A stretch of 14,582 bases of DNA from Faecalitalea sp. UBA4312. GTDB taxonomy: Bacteria; Bacillota_I; Bacilli_A; Erysipelotrichales; Erysipelotrichaceae. The DNA is taken from assembly GCA_002394635.1 (NCBI GenBank), contig DGUK01000017.1, positions 1-14,582 of the forward strand, given 5' to 3'. This document shows, piece after piece, positions 1 through 7,078 of this stretch. The notes below the pieces were generated by a model, which ran no database searches, had not been told where the DNA came from, and worked only from the letters and a program-made list of their open reading frames with translations. A program made the position numbers and the translations under genes. Each line of letters opens with the position of its first letter. The stretch's first letter is position 1.

Positions 1-396
1 TTGAACGGCATCGATACGGTAAATGCGGCAAGCCAGCAACTGGTTTCCAATAACGAGGGTCTGCAAAGCGGATCACAGCAGTTAAAAGAAGGGACAGATT
101 TACTAGCCGCTCAGCAGAATACATTGCATTCCATGAGCCAGGGCCTGCAGCAGTTGGGCGATGCGTTCACACAGTTGAATAATGGGGCTTTACAGCTGTA
201 CACCGGACAACAGCAGTTTAGTGAACAAGCGATGAAGCCTTTGCAGGAAATGGCAGATCTTGCCGAAGGAGAACTATCAACGCTGACGGACACGATGAAT
301 GAAATTAAAAGTTTGAGCAATCAGAATAAAAACTTTGCCGGTGCACCGGATGGCGCTATATGCAAAGTTAACTATGTTTTCCGTATCAAAGAATAA
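1..396 (+). CDS. Heptad-repeat (LxxG) coiled-coil protein, C-terminal fragment
   Basis: The 3' end of a longer gene: the frame is open from base 1, so the TTG there is probably an internal leucine codon rather than a start. The 131 visible residues are rich in Gln, Leu, Ser and Asn and show loose seven-residue spacing of Leu and Gly (for example LQSGSQQLKEG near residues 21-31 and QLNNGALQLYTG near 58-69). This resembles the LxxG heptad-repeat stretches found in YhgE/Pip-like and MMPL-associated membrane or secreted proteins of Firmicutes. The end (FAGAPDGAICKVNYVF) resembles the short beta-like tail that closes some of these repeat proteins. No membrane segment or catalytic motif is visible in this part. 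The likely location is the cell envelope, but that is inferred from relatives, and the function is unknown. Confidence 0.6.
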   Translation: MNGIDTVNAASQQLVSNNEGLQSGSQQLKEGTDLLAAQQNTLHSMSQGLQQLGDAFTQLNNGALQLYTGQQQFSEQAMKPLQEMADLAEGELSTLTDTMNEIKSLSNQNKNFAGAPDGAICKVNYVFRIKE

Positions 397-422
397 AAAA
401 AGGTCACACGACCTTTTTTTAT
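397..422. terminator. Bidirectional intrinsic terminator
   Basis: A perfect 9-bp stem (397-405 with 410-418) encloses the loop ACAC and is flanked by A-runs on the left and T-runs on the right, so it can act in both directions. It begins directly after the stop of the heptad-repeat gene. On the other strand it follows directly after the stop codon of the alcohol dehydrogenase at 419-421. Two convergent genes therefore share one terminator. Confidence 0.85.
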
Positions 423-1519
423 TCTATATGCAGGGATTCACGGAAAATAGTGTCGATTTCTTCCTTAGTGATCGGAAATGGGTAAGTAGCTAGTTTGCCG
501 GTATTAGCAAAGATCTCCTTGGAGAAGTTATCCACTTCTTCCTGAGTTAACGTAATAGTTCCGATCAAATCATTTAAACATTGACAGAAGGAATCCACAT
601 TTTCAAAACCTAACAGATCCAGCATTTTTTTGACTGTTGCCGGGTCATTCTTTTCATACTGACGAACATAACTTCCTAAATAAATGCCGCATGCTTTTCC
701 GTGAGGAACGTTTTTAAAATATGTAATTTGGTAGCTCATCACGTGAGGCAGGCTGGTTCCGGCCTGACTGATGGCCATACCGGCAACTGTAGATTGCATC
801 ATCAGATCCTGAGCTAGTTGTTCATCAAGCGGCTGTTTATCTAATAATGGCTGTTTTAGATGACCCCAAAGCTGCAAGCCATAACCGGAAAACATACGTG
901 TCAATGTGTTAGCCTTTGTATGTAGGAAGCTTTCGACACAATGTGCTAGTGCATCTACCGACGTATTGATGATCAATGAATATGGAGCACCTAACAGATA
1001 TTTTCCGTCGACCAATGCCATCTTTGGATAATCACGGTAAGGCATGCTTCCTTTCGTCTTTTTCTGATGATATGTCAAGACAGCATTTGGCGTAACTTCC
1101 GATCCAGTACCGCAGGTTGTCGGAACCTCAACGACCGGTAAAAAAGAAATATGATCTTGTTTTTGTAAAAAACATTGGCCTGTCTGTTCTGGATTGGCTA
1201 ATAATACAGACACGGATTTGGCAGCATCCAGCGGAGATCCACCACCGATCCCGATTACGAAATCGGCTTGGAACTGCTTGCCGATCCTCGCTGCTTTTTC
1301 AACTGTTTCCACACTAGGATTTTCTTCGACATCATTAAAGATGACATGGGGAATCCCAATGGCATCCAATGCGTTTGTTACATCGTCCAGCGCGCCGTTT
1401 TTGGCCGAAGAATGACCGGTGACGATCATAGCTCTAGAGCCAAATTGTCTAAGCTCGTCCTTATGGTTGAGGACACAGTCTTTTTCAATATATGTTTTTG
1501 TGGAATTATAAAATTGCAT
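419..1519 (-). CDS. Iron-containing alcohol dehydrogenase
   Basis: A 366-residue group III (iron-dependent) alcohol dehydrogenase, cytoplasmic, expected to interconvert an alcohol and an aldehyde with NAD(P)(H). The N-terminal nucleotide-binding half carries GGGSPLD at residues 92-98 and PTTCGTGSEVT at 133-143. The metal-binding half keeps all four expected ligands: Asp189 and His193 (SVDALAHC), His259 (LPHVMSY) and His273 (VPHGKA). Length is normal for the family. I chose the ATG at 1517-1519 because AGGTGA lies 5 bases upstream on the minus strand (1525-1530); an ATG 11 codons further upstream lacks this. The substrate cannot be read from sequence: ethanol, 1,3-propanediol, butanol and lactaldehyde enzymes all share these motifs. 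It is a single gene ending at a terminator shared with the convergent left-hand gene. Confidence 0.93.
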   Translation of the reverse strand: MQFYNSTKTYIEKDCVLNHKDELRQFGSRAMIVTGHSSAKNGALDDVTNALDAIGIPHVIFNDVEENPSVETVEKAARIGKQFQADFVIGIGGGSPLDAAKSVSVLLANPEQTGQCFLQKQDHISFLPVVEVPTTCGTGSEVTPNAVLTYHQKKTKGSMPYRDYPKMALVDGKYLLGAPYSLIINTSVDALAHCVESFLHTKANTLTRMFSGYGLQLWGHLKQPLLDKQPLDEQLAQDLMMQSTVAGMAISQAGTSLPHVMSYQITYFKNVPHGKACGIYLGSYVRQYEKNDPATVKKMLDLLGFENVDSFCQCLNDLIGTITLTQEEVDNFSKEIFANTGKLATYPFPITKEEIDTIFRESLHIE

Positions 1520-1538
1520 ATATATCACCTCAATTCTA

Positions 1539-1544
1539 ATTATA
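1539..1544 (-). promoter_or_regulatory. Probable promoter -10 for the alcohol dehydrogenase
   Basis: TATAAT on the minus strand, about 20 bases before the dehydrogenase start. The expected -35 region (about 1562-1567, TTTTTA) is weak. Transcription would begin near 1532, giving a leader of only about 13 bases that contains the ribosome binding site. Confidence 0.5.
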
Positions 1545-1551
1545 CCTTTCA

Positions 1552-1560
1552 TGTTATAAT
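1552..1560 (+). promoter_or_regulatory. Extended -10 promoter for the flavin reductase-like gene
   Basis: TGTTATAAT, an extended -10 element (TG one base before TATAAT). No convincing -35 is seen. The predicted start is near 1567, 13 bases before the ATG at 1580, with the ribosome binding site AGAGGTG inside that leader. It lies back to back with the dehydrogenase promoter, so the two overlap. Confidence 0.55.
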
Positions 1561-1579
1561 TTAAAAAGAGGTGATGTTT

Positions 1580-2197
1580 ATGAATATTTTAATCATTAAC
1601 GGCAGTCCGAAACCGAATGGAAACACGGCAACCGCAATCGCGGAAATGCTGCCGATTTTTAAAAAAGAAGGAATAGAGACAGAAGTAATGCAGATAGGCA
1701 ACATACCTGTTCGTGGCTGCATTGCCTGTAATCGATGTGCTGAGCTTGGTCGTTGCATCTTTGATGATATAGTAAATGAAGCGGCGAAAAAACTTGAAAA
1801 AGCCGATGGAATGATCATTGCTACACCAGTCTACTATGCTTCGGCGAATGGAACATTGATTTCTTTTCTTGATCGTCTTTTTTATAGCGGATCTTTTGAC
1901 TGTACAATGAAGGTCGGTGCCAGTATTGCAGTGGCTCGAAGGGGAGGAATCTCTGCTACATTTGATGAATTGAACAAGTATTTTACTATTAACAGCATGC
2001 CAATAGCAAGCAGTCAATACTGGAATGGCGTACATGGAAGAATGCCGGGGGAAGCAAAAAAAGATGCAGAAGGATTACAGACCATGCGGACACTGGCAAG
2101 GAATATGAGTTTTTTGATCAAATGCATCCATGATGGGAAGAAACAATATGGACTACCGGAAAAAGAAGAATTTACCGCGACCCATTTTATTCGATGA
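1580..2197 (+). CDS. Flavodoxin-fold NAD(P)H:FMN reductase / iron-sulfur flavoprotein-like
   Basis: A 205-residue cytoplasmic flavoprotein. The N-terminus reads MNILIINGSPKPNGNT, the classic beta strand and phosphate-binding loop for FMN in the NADPH-dependent FMN reductase/flavodoxin_2 group. Residues 79-90 (IIATPVYYASAN) form the second flavin-contacting loop. Cysteines 47, 50, 53 and 59 form CX2CX2CX5C, which matches the compact motif of iron-sulfur flavoproteins that bind a 4Fe-4S cluster; whether a cluster is held here is inference. I chose the ATG at 1580 because GAGGTG lies 6 bases upstream; in-frame GTG and ATG codons at 1571 and 1574 overlap that site. It is divergent from the alcohol dehydrogenase and has no obvious terminator before the thiolase promoter. 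The role is probably electron transfer or quinone/nitro/flavin reduction. Confidence 0.85.
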   Translation: MNILIINGSPKPNGNTATAIAEMLPIFKKEGIETEVMQIGNIPVRGCIACNRCAELGRCIFDDIVNEAAKKLEKADGMIIATPVYYASANGTLISFLDRLFYSGSFDCTMKVGASIAVARRGGISATFDELNKYFTINSMPIASSQYWNGVHGRMPGEAKKDAEGLQTMRTLARNMSFLIKCIHDGKKQYGLPEKEEFTATHFIR

Positions 2198-2214
2198 AAA
2201 TAATGAAGTGTTTA

Positions 2215-2243
2215 TTGAAATCAAAGGGAAATTATGCAATAAT
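2215..2243 (+). promoter_or_regulatory. Strong promoter of the thiolase gene
   Basis: A -35 TTGAAA (2215-2220), 17-base spacer, and -10 AATAAT (2238-2243) preceded by TG one base before (extended -10). The predicted transcription start is near 2250. Confidence 0.7.
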
Positions 2244-2247
2244 ACAT

Positions 2248-2265
2248 TTGTGAAGAATTTAACAA
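2248..2265 (+). promoter_or_regulatory. Candidate Rex (NADH-sensing repressor) operator
   Basis: TTGTGAAGAATTTAACAA is an 18-bp imperfect palindrome fitting the Rex operator layout TTGTnAA-N4-TTnACAA; the left half matches the Bacillus/Streptomyces form (TTGTGAA) and the right half the clostridial form (TTAACAA). It covers the predicted transcription start of the thiolase gene, where bound repressor would block transcription. No rex gene is in the window, so the regulator is inferred from the site alone. Confidence 0.6.
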
Positions 2266-2278
2266 AACGGAGGATATT

Positions 2279-3466
2279 ATGACAAAAAAAGTTGTTTTAG
2301 CTGGTGCATGTCGTACTGCAATCGGTAAAATGGGCGGTGCTTTAAGTTCTATTCCGGCAGTAGATCTTGGATCTATTGTTATTAAAGAAGCATTGAACCG
2401 TGCCGGTGTAGCTGGAGAAAAGGTTGATGAAGTATTAATGGGTTGTGTTATCCAGGCCGGTTTAGGTCAGAACGTAGCTCGTCAGGCTTCTATCAAAGCT
2501 GGACTTCCTGTTGAAGTTCCTGCAGTTACGATCAACGTTGTTTGCGGATCTGGTTTGAACTGTGTAAATATGGCTGCTGATATGATTTTAGCTGGAAATG
2601 CTGATATCGTGGTAGCTGGTGGTATGGAAAGCATGTCTAGAGCTCCTTTCGCAGCGATGAATGCTCGTTTTGGATACAGAATGAACAATGGCGTATTCGT
2701 TGATACAATGATCAAAGATGCATTATGGGATGCTTTTAATGACTATCATATGATCCAGACAGCGGATAATGTAGCTGCTCAGTGGGGATTGACTCGTGAA
2801 GAATTGGATGAGTTTGCTGCTAAATCACAGCAGAAAGCTTCTGCAGCTATGGAATCTGGTGCATTTAAAGATGAAATTGTTCCAGTTGAAGTAAAAGGCC
2901 GCAAAGGAGCTGTTACTGTCGTAGATACAGACGAAGGCCCTCGCCCAGGAACAACGGTTGAAGGTCTAGCTCGCTTACGTCCAATCAACGCTGGCGGTGT
3001 AACTACTGCTGGAAACGCATCCGGAATCAATGATGGTGCCGCTGCTGTAGTAGTTATGAGCGAAGAAAAGGCAAAAGAATTAGGGGTTAAACCGATGGCT
3101 ACATGGGTTGCTGGCGCTTTAGGCGGTGTCGATCCATCAATCATGGGTGTTGGACCGGTTGCTGCTACTAAAAAAGTATTGGCAAGAACTGGTTTAACCA
3201 TTGATGACTTTGATGTATATGAAGCAAACGAAGCTTTCGCTGCTCAGTCAGTAGCTGTTGGAAAAGATTTAGGATTCGATCTGGATAAATTGAACCCAAA
3301 TGGTGGTGCCATTGCTTTAGGTCACCCGGTTGGAGCCAGTGGATGCCGTATTCTTGTAACATTGCTTCATGAAATGGCAAAATCCGATGCAAAACGTGGT
3401 TTAGCTACATTATGTATCGGTGGTGGTATGGGTTGTGCCACTATCGTAGAAAAATACGAAGGATAA
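2279..3466 (+). CDS. thlA: Acetyl-CoA C-acetyltransferase (thiolase)
   Basis: A 395-residue biosynthetic-type thiolase, condensing two acetyl-CoA to acetoacetyl-CoA, the first step to butyrate, butanol or isoprenoids. Catalytic residues sit at canonical places: nucleophile Cys89 (VVCGSGLN), His349 ([14 protein letters not shown]) and Cys379 (CIGGGMG); NEAFA is also present. The ATG at 2279 follows CGGAGGA with a spacing of 4 bases. Codon use differs from the neighbours, with many GCT, GGT and GTA codons, typical of a highly expressed gene. It stands alone between its own promoter and terminator: the usual partners (crt, hbd, bcd, etfBA) or mevalonate genes are not adjacent. The pathway is therefore open, but the Rex-like operator points to fermentation and NADH balance. 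The symbol thlA is used by function; atoB is an equivalent name. Confidence 0.95.
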   Translation: MTKKVVLAGACRTAIGKMGGALSSIPAVDLGSIVIKEALNRAGVAGEKVDEVLMGCVIQAGLGQNVARQASIKAGLPVEVPAVTINVVCGSGLNCVNMAADMILAGNADIVVAGGMESMSRAPFAAMNARFGYRMNNGVFVDTMIKDALWDAFNDYHMIQTADNVAAQWGLTREELDEFAAKSQQKASAAMESGAFKDEIVPVEVKGRKGAVTVVDTDEGPRPGTTVEGLARLRPINAGGVTTAGNASGINDGAAAVVVMSEEKAKELGVKPMATWVAGALGGVDPSIMGVGPVAATKKVLARTGLTIDDFDVYEANEAFAAQSVAVGKDLGFDLDKLNPNGGAIALGHPVGASGCRILVTLLHEMAKSDAKRGLATLCIGGGMGCATIVEKYEG

Positions 3467-3480
3467 ACAATTCTTAGAAT

Positions 3481-3508
3481 GCACTGACTTAATTGTCGGT
3501 GCTTTTTT
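3481..3508 (+). terminator. Intrinsic terminator of the thiolase gene
   Basis: An 8-bp stem (GCACTGAC at 3481-3488 with GTCGGTGC at 3495-3502, one wobble pair), 6-base loop and six T residues. It closes the thiolase unit before the TetR gene. Confidence 0.85.
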
Positions 3509-3509
3509 A

Positions 3510-3538
3510 TTGAAAAACAGTTTTGGTTTCGTTAAAAT
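3510..3538 (+). promoter_or_regulatory. Promoter of the TetR-family gene
   Basis: TTGAAA (3510-3515), 17-base spacer, TAAAAT (3533-3538), directly after the thiolase terminator. No clear palindromic operator is seen here, so autoregulation cannot be argued from sequence. Confidence 0.6.
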
Positions 3539-3560
3539 CATTCATAAAAGGAGAATGTTT

Positions 3561-4127
3561 ATGTCAGTAATCACCAAAAATGCGATTATGGATTCCTTAC
3601 AGACTTTATTGGAAGAAAAACCATTTGTGAAAATAACAGTAAAAGATATTGTTGAGAATACCGGTATTAATCGGAATACCTTTTATTATCATTTTGATGA
3701 TATCTATGATTTATTGGAACAACTCTTTCAAAGAGAAGTGGATAATACCCGGATCTCAGAAATGAATCATGAAAACAGAGAAGAGATATTCGAAGAAATA
3801 TTTGCATTATGTATGAAATATCGAAAGGGATTGAACCATATTTTTGAATCTATCAATACACAGCGATTATGTGCATATATACGGAATGTTTTTATTGATG
3901 GTATCCACAATTATCTGAATTTAAATAAAGATATGAATACATTGGAACCGCAAAGTGAAAACTTTATGATAAACATGGTTGCGGATTCTATGGTCGGCTT
4001 CTTTGTTTATTGGGGAAATTCACGGTTTTCTCCCGAACTGGGTAGACAGCGAATCCAGGACATTAACAAGGTCATGCCGGAAATTTTACAGATTGTCGGT
4101 CAAAGAGCGACTGCAAAAAAGAATTGA
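3561..4127 (+). CDS. TetR/AcrR-family transcriptional regulator
   Basis: A 188-residue DNA-binding protein. The N-terminal helix-turn-helix (about residues 24-50: ITVKDIVENTGINRNTFYYH and following) has the signature TFYYHF of the TetR family. The remaining ~135 residues are helical and form the dimer/ligand domain, close in style to the DhaS-like TetR subgroup, though this is a loose match. The ATG at 3561 was chosen because AAAGGAG lies 7 bases upstream; the in-frame ATG at 3555 is too close to it and the TTG at 3510 lies inside the promoter. The effector and targets are unknown. The neighbours are a thiolase (own promoter and terminator) and the alanine T-box, neither a typical TetR target pair, so the regulated genes may lie elsewhere. 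Confidence 0.88.
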   Translation: MSVITKNAIMDSLQTLLEEKPFVKITVKDIVENTGINRNTFYYHFDDIYDLLEQLFQREVDNTRISEMNHENREEIFEEIFALCMKYRKGLNHIFESINTQRLCAYIRNVFIDGIHNYLNLNKDMNTLEPQSENFMINMVADSMVGFFVYWGNSRFSPELGRQRIQDINKVMPEILQIVGQRATAKKN

Positions 4128-4152
4128 AATTTAATAAACATCATGCTAATAT
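4124..4152 (+). promoter_or_regulatory. Promoter of the alaS T-box transcript
   Basis: TTGAAA (4124-4129), overlapping the tetR stop codon, 17-base spacer, and TAATAT (4147-4152) with an upstream TG that makes an extended -10. The predicted start near 4159 coincides with the beginning of T-box Stem I. Confidence 0.7.
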
Positions 4153-4158
4153 AGCGAT

Positions 4159-4363
4159 AGTTTAGCGAGGAAGAAAACAAGTAAATCTACAATGGGATGC
4201 CTAGAGATAAAGCGGAAGGTGAAAGCTTTACAAAGTTGTGGATCGAAGCTATTTTGGAGCATAAACCGTAGTCGGCGATAACGAAAACTGAGGGCGTTTG
4301 AAAAAACGAACTAGGATGGTACCGCGTAACTTTTTACGTTCCTAGAGATAGGAGCGTTTTTTT
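4159..4363 (+). promoter_or_regulatory. T-box riboswitch, alanine-specific
   Basis: A leader RNA that reads the charging state of tRNA-Ala. The T-box sequence AGGATGGTACCGCG (4313-4326) is near consensus, and its UGGU (4317-4320) pairs with an ACCA tRNA end, as expected for discriminator A73. Stem I: basal pairing 4160-4164 with 4262-4266; loop E AGTA at 4180-4183 opposite GAA at 4245-4247; the next codon, GCT (4248-4250), is the alanine specifier; helix 4185-4190/4238-4243; apical stem AAGC/GCTT (4210-4213/4225-4228) with GGTG in its loop. Stem III is CGTTT/AAACG with a GAAA loop (4295-4308). CTAGGA (4311-4316) can pair with TCCTAG (4340-4345) as antiterminator, competing with the terminator. 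Uncharged tRNA-Ala should switch on alaS. Confidence 0.95.
4336..4363 (+). terminator. Regulated terminator of the alaS T-box
   Basis: A 9-bp stem (4336-4344 with 4349-4357, one wobble pair), GAGA loop and a T-run. Its left arm is the strand used by the antiterminator, so it forms only when uncharged tRNA-Ala is absent. Confidence 0.88.
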
Positions 4364-4377
4364 AATGGAGGATGAAT

Positions 4378-7002
4378 ATGAAACAATTAACGGGTAATCA
4401 AGTACGACAAATGTTTTTGGACTATTTTGCAAGCAAAGGCCATATGATCGAACCGGGCGCCAGCCTGATTCCTAACAACGATCCGACCTTATTATGGATC
4501 AATGCCGGTGTTGCTGCTTTAAAGAAGTATTTTGATGGTTCGGAAAAACCACGCTCTAACCGGATTGCCAATGCCCAGAAAAGCATCCGTACCAATGATA
4601 TAGAAAATGTAGGAAAGACAGCTCGTCACCATACTTTCTTTGAAATGTTGGGAAATTTCTCCATTGGAGATTATTTCAAGGACGAAGCCATTCCGTTTGC
4701 TTGGGAGTTTTTAACCAGTGAAGACTGGATGGGCATCGACAAGGAAAAGCTATATGTTTCGGTATATACGGATGATGACCAGGCTTATAAGATCTGGACG
4801 GAAAAATGTGGTGTCGATCCTTCGCATATACTAAAGACATATGATAATTTCTGGGAAATCGGAAAAGGCCCGGGTGGACCGGACAGTGAAATCTTCTTTG
4901 ATCGTGGTGAAAGGTATGATCCACAGCATTTAGGGGAACGGCTATTCTTTGAAGAAATGGAAAATGACCGTTATATTGAAGTATGGAATGTCGTATTCTC
5001 TCAATATGACTGTGATCCGGAAATCGATCGTAAAGAATACAAGGAACTTCCACAGAAGAACATTGATACCGGTATGGGACTGGAACGATTAGTGGCTCTG
5101 ATCCAGGATGGTGAGACAAACTTTGATACTGACTTATTCCTGCCAATTATTCATGAGACCGAAAAAATGGCAAAACACCCATATGAAGGTGAATACAAAA
5201 TGGCCTATCGCGTCATTGCCGATCATATCCGTACCATTACATTCGCAATGAGTGACGGTGCCGGTTTCTCGAATACGGGACGTGGATATATATTGCGTCG
5301 TGTGCTGCGTCGAGCTGCACGTTATGGGCTGAAGCTTGGATTTGACCAGGCCTTCCTGTATAAGCTGGTACCGGTGGTTGCGGACACAATGCAGGATTTC
5401 TATCCTTATCTGCAGGAGCATGTAGCCTTTAACCAGAAGCTGATCAAAATTGAGGAAGAGGCTTTCCGTCGTACTTTGAACAAAGGACAGGCTTTGCTGG
5501 ATCAGGAGCTGGCCAAATGCGATGGCAAGCTTTCTGGTGAAATTGTATTTAAATTATATGATACTTATGGATTCCCGTTTGAACTAACTCGCGAGATAGC
5601 CGAGGAAAACAATGTGCAAGTTCTGAAAGAGGAATTTGATGTGGAGATGCAAAAGCAGAAAGACATGGCTCGAGGAGCCCGTAATGTAAAAGAGTCTTTT
5701 GCGACACAGCATGAAGATCTGATGAATTTCACAAAGGAAAGTCAGTTTATTGGCTATGATCAATACGAATGTGACAGTACGATCATCGGCCTGTTTAAAG
5801 ATGGACAAACGGTGGATGTCTTAACGGATGAAGGGCAGGTTGTGTTTGATCAGACCGTTTTCTATGCAGAAAGTGGTGGTCAGATAGCTGATAAAGGTAC
5901 TTTAAGTGCTGCTGGAACAAAATGTGAGGTTTTAGACGTACAAAAAATAAAGAATGGTCAGCATCTGGTGACAGTTAAGATTCTGGAGGGAATTCTTGAA
6001 AACGGAATGGAGATCCATCAGAATATAGATATGAAGGCAAGAATGGCTACTACATGCAATCACTCAGCGACGCATTTGCTGCAAAGTGCTTTGCGCCAGG
6101 TCATCGGTGAGCATGCGCACCAGGCAGGTAGTTTTAATGGTCCGGATTATCTGCGTTTTGACTTTAACCATTATGAAAAGATCAGTGAACAACAGCTTGC
6201 CCAAATCGAGAAATTGGTCAACCAGTATATTGCGGCTGCTTATCCGGTTACAAAAGAAATTATGGATATTGAAGATGCCAAGAAGAGTGGTGCCATGGCT
6301 CTGTTCAATGAAAAATACGGGGATCGTGTTCGCGTTGTCACCATGGGACCTGTTTCTAAGGAATTTTGTGCCGGCTGTCATGTGAACAACACAAGTCAGA
6401 TAGGTGTATGCAAGATTATCAGTGAAGAAAGCATCGGTTCGGATGTTCGTCGTATTACAGCCAAGACCGGGTTCGCGGCTTACCAGGAATTTGCGGCAAA
6501 TCAGAAAATGCTTGAAAATATTGCGGCTAGCGCCAAACAAAAAGGAATTAAGAACTTAGATAAAAAGGTCGCAGGCAGCTATGTTCAGATGAAAGAGCAA
6601 CAGAAGGAGATCACAAACCTGAAAAATCAGATCTTTGCGTTAAAATCACAAGACTGGGAAAAAGACATTGTAAAGCTAGGCAAGGTGAATGCTCTGATCA
6701 AAAAGGTCAAAGATATGGATGCCAATGCGTTAAAGGATATCGTGTCCAACATAAAAGCGAAAGATGCGAATGTCGTATGTTTCTTTGCTAACCAGAACGG
6801 AGAAAAAGTTGTATTTGTGGCAGGAGCTGGAAAAGAGGCTGTTAAATCCGGTATACACAGCGGCAAACTAGTCAAAGCAGCTGCACAGCTTTGTTCAGGA
6901 AACGGTGGTGGAAAACCGGATATGGCGCAAGCGGGCGGCAAAGATGCTTCCAACATTGATCAGGCTCTACAGTTTGTCAAAGAAGAGCTGGAAAAACTAT
7001 AA
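4378..7002 (+). CDS. alaS: Alanyl-tRNA synthetase
   Basis: An 874-residue class II synthetase that charges tRNA-Ala with alanine. The aminoacylation core contains motif 2 (HHTFFEMLGNFS, about 84-95) and motif 3 (DTGMGLER, 230-237), followed by the tRNA-binding NTGRGYILRR segment. The editing domain that removes misattached Ser/Gly has both zinc motifs: His562-SAT-His566 and Cys664-AGC-His668. A coiled-coil linker (about 710-750) leads to the C-Ala/DHHA1 domain with its glycine-rich stretch (GNGGGKPDMAQAGG, about 841-854). It is full length with all domains. The ATG at 4378 is preferred because GGAGG (4367-4371) lies 6 bases upstream; an ATG at 4372 touches that site. It is controlled by the alanine T-box and ends at its own terminator, in the conserved position before ireB. 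Confidence 0.97.
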   Translation: MKQLTGNQVRQMFLDYFASKGHMIEPGASLIPNNDPTLLWINAGVAALKKYFDGSEKPRSNRIANAQKSIRTNDIENVGKTARHHTFFEMLGNFSIGDYFKDEAIPFAWEFLTSEDWMGIDKEKLYVSVYTDDDQAYKIWTEKCGVDPSHILKTYDNFWEIGKGPGGPDSEIFFDRGERYDPQHLGERLFFEEMENDRYIEVWNVVFSQYDCDPEIDRKEYKELPQKNIDTGMGLERLVALIQDGETNFDTDLFLPIIHETEKMAKHPYEGEYKMAYRVIADHIRTITFAMSDGAGFSNTGRGYILRRVLRRAARYGLKLGFDQAFLYKLVPVVADTMQDFYPYLQEHVAFNQKLIKIEEEAFRRTLNKGQALLDQELAKCDGKLSGEIVFKLYDTYGFPFELTREIAEENNVQVLKEEFDVEMQKQKDMARGARNVKESFATQHEDLMNFTKESQFIGYDQYECDSTIIGLFKDGQTVDVLTDEGQVVFDQTVFYAESGGQIADKGTLSAAGTKCEVLDVQKIKNGQHLVTVKILEGILENGMEIHQNIDMKARMATTCNHSATHLLQSALRQVIGEHAHQAGSFNGPDYLRFDFNHYEKISEQQLAQIEKLVNQYIAAAYPVTKEIMDIEDAKKSGAMALFNEKYGDRVRVVTMGPVSKEFCAGCHVNNTSQIGVCKIISEESIGSDVRRITAKTGFAAYQEFAANQKMLENIAASAKQKGIKNLDKKVAGSYVQMKEQQKEITNLKNQIFALKSQDWEKDIVKLGKVNALIKKVKDMDANALKDIVSNIKAKDANVVCFFANQNGEKVVFVAGAGKEAVKSGIHSGKLVKAAAQLCSGNGGGKPDMAQAGGKDASNIDQALQFVKEELEKL

Positions 7003-7009
7003 AGGTTTT

Positions 7010-7044
7010 AAAATCCCTTTTTATGATTGAAAGGGGATTTTTTT
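7010..7044 (+). terminator. Intrinsic terminator of alaS
   Basis: Stem of about 11 bp (7010-7020 with 7030-7041; core AAATCCC/GGGATTT plus A-U and wobble pairs), a loop of about 9 bases and a run of seven T residues, just after the alaS stop. Confidence 0.8.
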
Positions 7045-7078
7045 ACAAAGAAGTCTAGATCAGAAACAATCGGCATTC

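Noticed and set aside
1..3. TTG at base 1 as the true start of the first gene
   Set aside because: The frame is open to the window edge, no ribosome binding site can be seen, and the repeat pattern begins at once, so this is most likely the inside of a longer gene.
1571..1576. GTG or ATG at 1571/1574 as the start of the flavoprotein
   Set aside because: They overlap the ribosome binding site; the ATG at 1580 has proper spacing and matches the family N-terminus.
1589..2035. A 148-codon minus-strand open frame inside the flavoprotein gene
   Set aside because: It lies opposite a gene with clear family motifs, has no ribosome binding site and its product resembles nothing.
2779..3201. A 140-codon minus-strand open frame within the thiolase gene
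   Set aside because: Ala/Pro/Thr-rich product typical of the reverse of a GCT/GGT-rich gene; the plus-strand thiolase is certain.
4259..4261. GCA as the T-box specifier codon
   Set aside because: It lies in or beside the basal helix of Stem I, whereas GCT at 4248-4250 directly follows the GAA opposite the AGTA loop E.
4676..5146. A 156-codon minus-strand open frame within alaS
   Set aside because: Mirror of a conserved synthetase core; no promoter or ribosome binding site.
6064..6540. A 158-codon minus-strand open frame within alaS
   Set aside because: Opposes the zinc-binding editing domain; no supporting signals.
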